From assembly GCA_002382045.1 (NCBI GenBank), contig DFZJ01000182.1:1-11309 (forward strand): a DNA stretch of 11,309 bases, written 5' to 3'. This DNA comes from Syntrophaceae bacterium UBA4059 (GTDB lineage Bacteria > Desulfobacterota > Syntrophia > Syntrophales > Smithellaceae). A program made the translations under genes and the position numbers. A model generated the notes under the pieces. The model saw only the letters and a program-made list of their open reading frames with translations. It did not search any database and was not told the DNA's origin. This document shows, piece after piece, positions 6,581 to 11,309 of the stretch (the stretch's first letter is position 1; every line of letters begins with the position of its first letter).

Positions 6581-8256
6581 TTTTTCACCGATTCATTATT
6601 ATTGCTTGCCTGAATGATTAAAGGAAATTCCAGTAATTTTTGTTCGTCAAACTGCAATGTTTTATCCTCAACGTCCAGCATGGTTCCGGTAACCAGACGG
6701 AATTGGGCCATGGCTACCGAATATTTGCGCATTGCCTCAATGGTCGCTATTCTGGACCGGAGATAACGGTCTTCAATATCGATCAGTGCCGTGAGCGTGG
6801 ATGAACCGGCTTTATATTTCTGATTTTCGAATTCCACGGCTTTTTTATAGGCTTTTTCCGATTCGGAAGCGAGCTGATATTCATTAATGGCCGAGGAGAG
6901 GTATCTGTAGGCAATCAATATATCCGAAGCAATCCGATTGGCTAAATCATTCTGGATGAGTTCCGCTTCCCGAAACAGGGACTTGCGGTAAACCAGATTA
7001 CCGCGCGCGCCGTCATTGAAAACGGGCAATTCCAGGGACAGCGATACTAATGAGTTAAGGCCGGTGACATTACGATTCATTGAACCGAAATACCGATTGG
7101 AGTTAAAAGCTTCATCTTCCCCGGCATATCCCAGTTTTAAACCCAAATCCAGTTTCGGTTTCGTTTCGTTCTGGGCTTTGGCCAGCAATGTTCTGGCGGT
7201 TTCTATATCGGTCTGGGCAGCGAGATAATCGCCTCTTCTGCGCATGGCTTCACCGATGTACCGGTTGATATCAACTTTGTTGAATATCGACGCATCGATG
7301 ACGTCGGGAAACCGGCTTCCGGGATTGGGTGCAGCAGGGAGTTCCTGCGGATTCAATCCCATCGCCAGGGCCAGGGCCTGTCTGCTTCTATAAAAAGACG
7401 TTTCTCCTGTGCTGACGTCAACCTGCCCAATCAGCAGGTTGGCTCTGGCCTGATTGAGCGCCGCCGGTTCCAGCAAACCGGCCTTTACAAGCTTTTCAAC
7501 CAAATCGAGTAATTTCTTTGATCTTTCCTGTGTATCGTCCGTCAGTTCAAAACTCATTTTTGCCGCCAGAGAGTTCCAGTAACTTATGGCGGTGTTGTAT
7601 ATGGCCTGGGGGATGTTCTGCCGGGCAAGCAGCCTGGTGGACTTAGCCTGAGATATTGCCGCCAGTTCATCGGCTCCGGTTGCGCTGGTTCCCAGGCCTC
7701 TCAGCAAAGGAACATTCATTTCGATGCGCATTTCCGAACGGCTGATCGGAACTTTATAGATATCTTCGGTGCTTTGATAATCGACAACAGCGACTTTGGG
7801 GGCTACGGTAACTCCCGAACGGAATTGTTTGGCCAGCCCCAGCGAATACGTTTTGGTATCTCTCTGAAGATAATCTTGATACGGGATATTATTGAGCAAC
7901 GAATAGGCCATCGCATCCTTGCGGTCATAGCTGTCTAAAGGAACTCTCTGACGATCGACGGAAAACAGGGATTGCACTGTCCAGTCGAATTGCCCGGCTG
8001 CTTTTTGCTGCAGCCCTTCGCTTTGCACCACTTTTTCCTGATAGACGGAAATGCCGGGATTAGCCTGTAGTGTTTTCAACACTGCATCGGATAAGGATAT
8101 TTCCGGTATTTTCTGTAAAGCGGTTTTGGGTAAGGTGGTATTAACTTCCGGTTTGTCCCGGACAACGGATGGCGGCTCTGTAGCCATACTTGCCGTTGCC
8201 AACGGCAAAAATAATAAACTGACCAAGGGGAAAAAACGAATAAACTTTATGAACAC
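6577..8256 (-). CDS. TolC-family outer-membrane efflux channel
   Basis: The 559-residue product has a signal peptide (FIKFIRFFPLVSLLFLPLATA, cleavage near residue 25). A low-complexity linker and two halves of outer-membrane efflux protein type follow. Seen: LSDAVLKTLQANPGISVYQEKVVQSE at about 55-80, the characteristic N-terminal OEP helix; internal AKAQNETKPKLDLGLKLGY with its strand; and a C-terminal YKAGSSTLTALIDIEDRYLRSR helix typical of TolC proteins. It would trimerise in the outer membrane as the exit duct for the adaptor and ATPase encoded next. It is longer than average for the family because of the N-terminal extension. The start is GTG, supported by AAGG seven bases upstream; an ATG eight bases further up is out of frame and stops at once. 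It heads the exporter operon. Confidence 0.92.
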   Translation of the reverse strand: MFIKFIRFFPLVSLLFLPLATASMATEPPSVVRDKPEVNTTLPKTALQKIPEISLSDAVLKTLQANPGISVYQEKVVQSEGLQQKAAGQFDWTVQSLFSVDRQRVPLDSYDRKDAMAYSLLNNIPYQDYLQRDTKTYSLGLAKQFRSGVTVAPKVAVVDYQSTEDIYKVPISRSEMRIEMNVPLLRGLGTSATGADELAAISQAKSTRLLARQNIPQAIYNTAISYWNSLAAKMSFELTDDTQERSKKLLDLVEKLVKAGLLEPAALNQARANLLIGQVDVSTGETSFYRSRQALALAMGLNPQELPAAPNPGSRFPDVIDASIFNKVDINRYIGEAMRRRGDYLAAQTDIETARTLLAKAQNETKPKLDLGLKLGYAGEDEAFNSNRYFGSMNRNVTGLNSLVSLSLELPVFNDGARGNLVYRKSLFREAELIQNDLANRIASDILIAYRYLSSAINEYQLASESEKAYKKAVEFENQKYKAGSSTLTALIDIEDRYLRSRIATIEAMRKYSVAMAQFRLVTGTMLDVEDKTLQFDEQKLLEFPLIIQASNNNESVKK

Positions 8257-8290
8257 GTCATTACCTTAAATCAATTTTCTCTTCAGATAT

Positions 8291-8319
8291 GCGATATTTA
8301 AAAAGTCATGATTTGTCAA
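8291..8319 (-). promoter_or_regulatory. Promoter of the tripartite exporter operon
   Basis: On the minus strand a perfect -35 box TTGACA (8314-8319) is followed after 17 bases by TATCGC (8291-8296), a weak -10. Transcription would start near 8284, about 28 bases before the GTG of the channel gene. The weak -10 beside a perfect -35 could mean that an activator is needed; this is inference. Confidence 0.45.
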
Positions 8320-8361
8320 ACGAAATTTAGGATCCCCTCGAATCACCGCAGACGAAAATAA

Positions 8362-11309
8362 TTATGGCGCGCCATCGGGCAGGACACCGCCCCAACGAAA
8401 ACCCGGCGCTTTGAGAAGGGCAATACGCAGCTGCTCCTCCTGCACCTCTCCTTCCCTTGAAAACAGAGAAACAATGGCCGTCTGGTTTGTCTTCCCGACC
8501 TGAGCGGTAATGGAAGGGATCAGCATATCCCCCATGCCGGAGACCATGCATCCTTCCGGCGACAAGTTTAAGATCAGATCAACATTTTCCCGGCAGCGCA
8601 GGATAGCCTCGCCCACAAAGGGAACCAATTCTCCGTAAGGCTTCGCCGTCGGAATGACGGCTTCAGCGGCCTTATAAACATCGCTCATGGGGTGCGGCAT
8701 GGCCACGCCGGCAGCATCATACAGCGGGCGCGCCAGTATATTTCTGAGGTTGCTGATCGTATTTCCGGCGTCACTGATAATCATCTGCTGGCATTTCTTT
8801 TCCTCCGCGAACGACGGGTCATGGCCCACTCCGGCATTTTCCAGATCGGCAATTCTCTCCTTTGCTGTGAGGATTCTGGTATGTAAAACCGCTTCAAAGA
8901 AGCTCCATGTCGGCGTCATGGTCATGGCAAAAGAACCGAAACCCAGATATTGCAATAATAACCGTAAAATTTCCGCGGATTGGCTTGTCCGCATATACAC
9001 CTCTCCATCCAGATGAATGCGCATCAGAGATGGATTCTGATTTGCGTTTTTATGGCCGGGTAGAATCCACGACCGTGCAAAGGGCCGGATCATTTTGCGC
9101 AATCCGAAATTGCGCCAGAGACCATAGCCTAAATATTTTGCCGCCGGAGCCAGGGCTGGATACTTTCGACTGATCCAATTAACCGTTTGTTGAGCCATGT
9201 TGTGAGGTCGCGCTTTATATTCAATCTGATGGCGAATATTTTCCTGGAGCTGTCGATAGTCGGATATCATGGCCGTGTAGTTTTTTTCATCCCGGCAGTT
9301 TGCCGCCGCCTGCAAAAGCATGCTGTGACATAGTCCGTGAACAACGACTGCCTGATAGCCTAGAATTCCTACCCACGGTTCCAGCAGGGATGAATAGTCA
9401 TTTTTCCCGGCGATACTGCTGGAAAGATTTTCCAAAAGCCGCACATGAACAGAGCCTGATCCTTCGGCGCCTGCAACCACAGGTGAACCGAAAATGCGGA
9501 AGAAGGCCATTTTAAAAACCTGAAGATATTGTCCCAGCCGACAAGGACCATCCCCGCCGTTCATGAACAAAATGATGCGGTTTTTATCCCGGACGAGCGG
9601 ATCGCCGGCTTTCTGCCGCTTCATGAAATCTTCAATGGCCCAAAGCATATCGGCAAAGACGGAAGCCAGCGGCAGGCAGACATCATTGCCGACGTAACGG
9701 CGGCCCAGGCGACCTTTTTGTTCGAGATCGAAATCTTCTTCCGTATAGTTGTCAATGGCCACAAGCCCCATGGCCCGAACAAACGCTGTCATGATGCGGT
9801 TGTCGCTTAAAGTGGGGAAATAAACGACATCGGTTTTGTCGTTTAATGCATCCAGATTAAATTGATTCAGAATCTCCATCTGCAAACTTTGCGGATGGCC
9901 GCCGTCCGCTTCGGGCTTTTGTTGAATTCGACGCAAATGCGTGCTGATCCTGTTTTCCAGGTGGGCCAGCTCGGCAATCGTTCCATCCGATTGGATCCAG
10001 AGGGAAGGCACGGATTTGGCCACTTCCTGTAACAGCGGAGCGGTAACACTGTCGGGACCGCACCGGAAAGTCGTCACCAGAGCGTAACTCAACTTCCGCC
10101 CGGAAGTTGTATTTTCGAGGCGGCAAACGGCGGCCTGCAGGCGTGGATGGCGAATGATTGCAGAAAGTCTTCCTTCGGCAATGGCTTTAACTTTGCTCAA
10201 GACTTCATGAGTATTTTTCCAGTAAATATGGGCAAACTCCGGATCAAGTGCCGTGTCCAGGGCATAGGAGGGTATGGGCATGATACCCTTGTCCCTCAGA
10301 AGTTTACTGATGTGCTGGTCATAGATGCCGGGGTTGAGCACGTATTCGCGGCCGCAGACAACCGTGACGGGAATATCACCCGAAGCGGCTTGCTCCAGAT
10401 ACCCTGCCGTAAGGTCCGCCATTCTTTCGTCCATTTTTTCCTGAGCATCCAGGCTTGCCCGCCAGATTTCGCGAAATTGAGACAAACTGATATGAACGCC
10501 ATAAACGACAAATACTTCCTGAAACGACCGGTAAAGCTGTCGGGTCATAGCCAGCGGGTCGCCCTCTCCCAGGTTGACCGGTCTAACCATAAAACGGGCG
10601 TGATGATGGGCAAGACGGGCAAACTGGATTGCCGCCCAGATTCCACCCTGATTGGTTGTGCAGGTTCTGCCCAGACTTGTTCCGGCGGCAGGCAGAAAAT
10701 CAATCTGCGGCACAAAAATCAATCCGTGAGGTGTCGAAGCCAGACGAATGAATTGCCCGGCCGCACCCATGTTAGGCGCACAAGTGTCCAAACCGAAAAA
10801 TTTTTGTCCCAGGCGTATATCCTCTGCGCACACCGTATCGATGTGTACGGGAATGCCCGACTGTTCAAAGCATACTGCCAGCAGGTAAGCCTGCTGTGAC
10901 AGGGCATAACACCGCGGAATGACAAGCCTGTCGGCATCTTGTGTTTGAGGATGCAGGCTTGTTATCCATTGCCATATTTCCCGGTAGGCATCGGGAACGT
11001 TGTTAGCAGAGGATTGCCGCGTCGCTTCCCGGTCATTGACGGATGTGCAACCGCCGATGTTCAGTTTGATCGGTAATGCTTCCTGATGAGAGGACATGGC
11101 GGTGCGGGTGCAACGCATTAAATCGTTGCCGCACACCGATCCTGAACATGCAAATAACTTCCGCTCATATGACCATGCGGTAATGCTTTCCCAGTTACAG
11201 ATTTGCCCGATCATTTCTTTTTGAGCGGGCATCAGGCTTTGCAGGCCCGCACAAGCGCGGTAGCCGGGATGAGGTGGAATCAATCCATACATCGGGCCGC
11301 GGCAATGAG
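8362..11309 (-). CDS. Large acyl-CoA dehydratase activase-related protein (DUF2229 plus HgdB/C-like region), 5' end outside window
   Basis: The frame is open to the right edge, so the true start is not visible; 981 complete codons remain. From residue numbers counted at the ATG at 11292, a cysteine-rich segment (Cys49, Cys54, Cys61) leads into a DUF2229/COG3580 domain at about 121-330. That domain has LVIPRCYALSQQAYLL, GIPVHIDTV and DTCAPNMGAAGQ (Cys171), aligning with the CxPxKxAHGH motif of the family. A COG3581-type region follows, with TTFRCGPDSVT (Cys411), NGGDGPCRLGQY (Cys584) and NLSPEGCMVSGMGD (Cys915). Relatives are large proteins joined to BadF/BadG/HgdC ATPase domains, proposed to handle [4Fe-4S] electron transfer for 2-hydroxyacyl-CoA dehydratase-like enzymes; their true substrates are mostly unknown. 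An ATPase module upstream of the window is likely. It lies 105 bases before the exporter operon, same strand. No dehydratase subunit genes are seen here. Confidence 0.82.
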   Translation of the reverse strand, partial: HCRGPMYGLIPPHPGYRACAGLQSLMPAQKEMIGQICNWESITAWSYERKLFACSGSVCGNDLMRCTRTAMSSHQEALPIKLNIGGCTSVNDREATRQSSANNVPDAYREIWQWITSLHPQTQDADRLVIPRCYALSQQAYLLAVCFEQSGIPVHIDTVCAEDIRLGQKFFGLDTCAPNMGAAGQFIRLASTPHGLIFVPQIDFLPAAGTSLGRTCTTNQGGIWAAIQFARLAHHHARFMVRPVNLGEGDPLAMTRQLYRSFQEVFVVYGVHISLSQFREIWRASLDAQEKMDERMADLTAGYLEQAASGDIPVTVVCGREYVLNPGIYDQHISKLLRDKGIMPIPSYALDTALDPEFAHIYWKNTHEVLSKVKAIAEGRLSAIIRHPRLQAAVCRLENTTSGRKLSYALVTTFRCGPDSVTAPLLQEVAKSVPSLWIQSDGTIAELAHLENRISTHLRRIQQKPEADGGHPQSLQMEILNQFNLDALNDKTDVVYFPTLSDNRIMTAFVRAMGLVAIDNYTEEDFDLEQKGRLGRRYVGNDVCLPLASVFADMLWAIEDFMKRQKAGDPLVRDKNRIILFMNGGDGPCRLGQYLQVFKMAFFRIFGSPVVAGAEGSGSVHVRLLENLSSSIAGKNDYSSLLEPWVGILGYQAVVVHGLCHSMLLQAAANCRDEKNYTAMISDYRQLQENIRHQIEYKARPHNMAQQTVNWISRKYPALAPAAKYLGYGLWRNFGLRKMIRPFARSWILPGHKNANQNPSLMRIHLDGEVYMRTSQSAEILRLLLQYLGFGSFAMTMTPTWSFFEAVLHTRILTAKERIADLENAGVGHDPSFAEEKKCQQMIISDAGNTISNLRNILARPLYDAAGVAMPHPMSDVYKAAEAVIPTAKPYGELVPFVGEAILRCRENVDLILNLSPEGCMVSGMGDMLIPSITAQVGKTNQTAIVSLFSREGEVQEEQLRIALLKAPGFRWGGVLPDGAP

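Noticed and set aside
8257..8361. Terminator after the activase-related gene
   Set aside because: The gap contains a promoter-like -35 box but no stable hairpin with a T run, so read-through into the exporter operon cannot be excluded.
10147..10899. 250-codon open frame on the plus strand
   Set aside because: It is antisense to the activase-related gene. The long opposing frame results from codon composition, and its translation has no recognisable domain.

Overview
The window reads as a piece of chromosome from an anaerobic, Gram-negative bacterium. It has a TolC-type outer-membrane factor with a periplasmic adaptor, and a large protein of the 2-hydroxyacyl-CoA dehydratase activase group, which is typical of strict anaerobes. 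Together with a CoA-disulfide-reductase-like flavoprotein, this suggests a syntrophic or sulfate-reducing member of the former Deltaproteobacteria. The taxonomic guess rests on gene content only. Apart from one small gene, every recognised coding region lies on the minus strand, so transcription runs from high to low coordinates.

Layout from the right edge (upstream for most genes) to the left. (1) 8362-11309: the C-terminal ~980 residues of a very large acyl-CoA dehydratase activase-related protein whose 5' end lies outside the window. (2) 4478-8256: a compact operon encoding a TolC-family outer-membrane channel, a HlyD/DevB-like periplasmic adaptor and a DevA/LolD-like ABC ATPase with a C-terminal cyclic-nucleotide-binding domain. 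A promoter with a perfect -35 box precedes it. The inner-membrane permease that such an exporter needs is not in the window. (3) 4068-4343: a small acidic protein of unknown function, the only plus-strand gene. (4) 3507-4067: a stretch without an intact gene. It holds a coding-like minus-strand fragment with no start codon (3679-3948) and a 17-bp dyad overlapping a candidate promoter. (5) 2259-3506: a protein with about six TPRs followed by an Ig-like/beta domain. (6) 1-2184: a tight redox/envelope operon of thioredoxin reductase (trxB), prolipoprotein diacylglyceryl transferase (lgt) and the N-terminal part of a CoA-disulfide reductase/NADH-oxidase-family flavoprotein that runs off the left edge.

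The most unusual features are the ABC ATPase fused to a cNMP-binding domain in an exporter operon without a permease, the large activase-like protein with no dehydratase subunits beside it, and the orphan coding-like fragment at 3679-3948. No tRNA, rRNA, CRISPR array, insertion sequence or convincing intrinsic terminator was seen.
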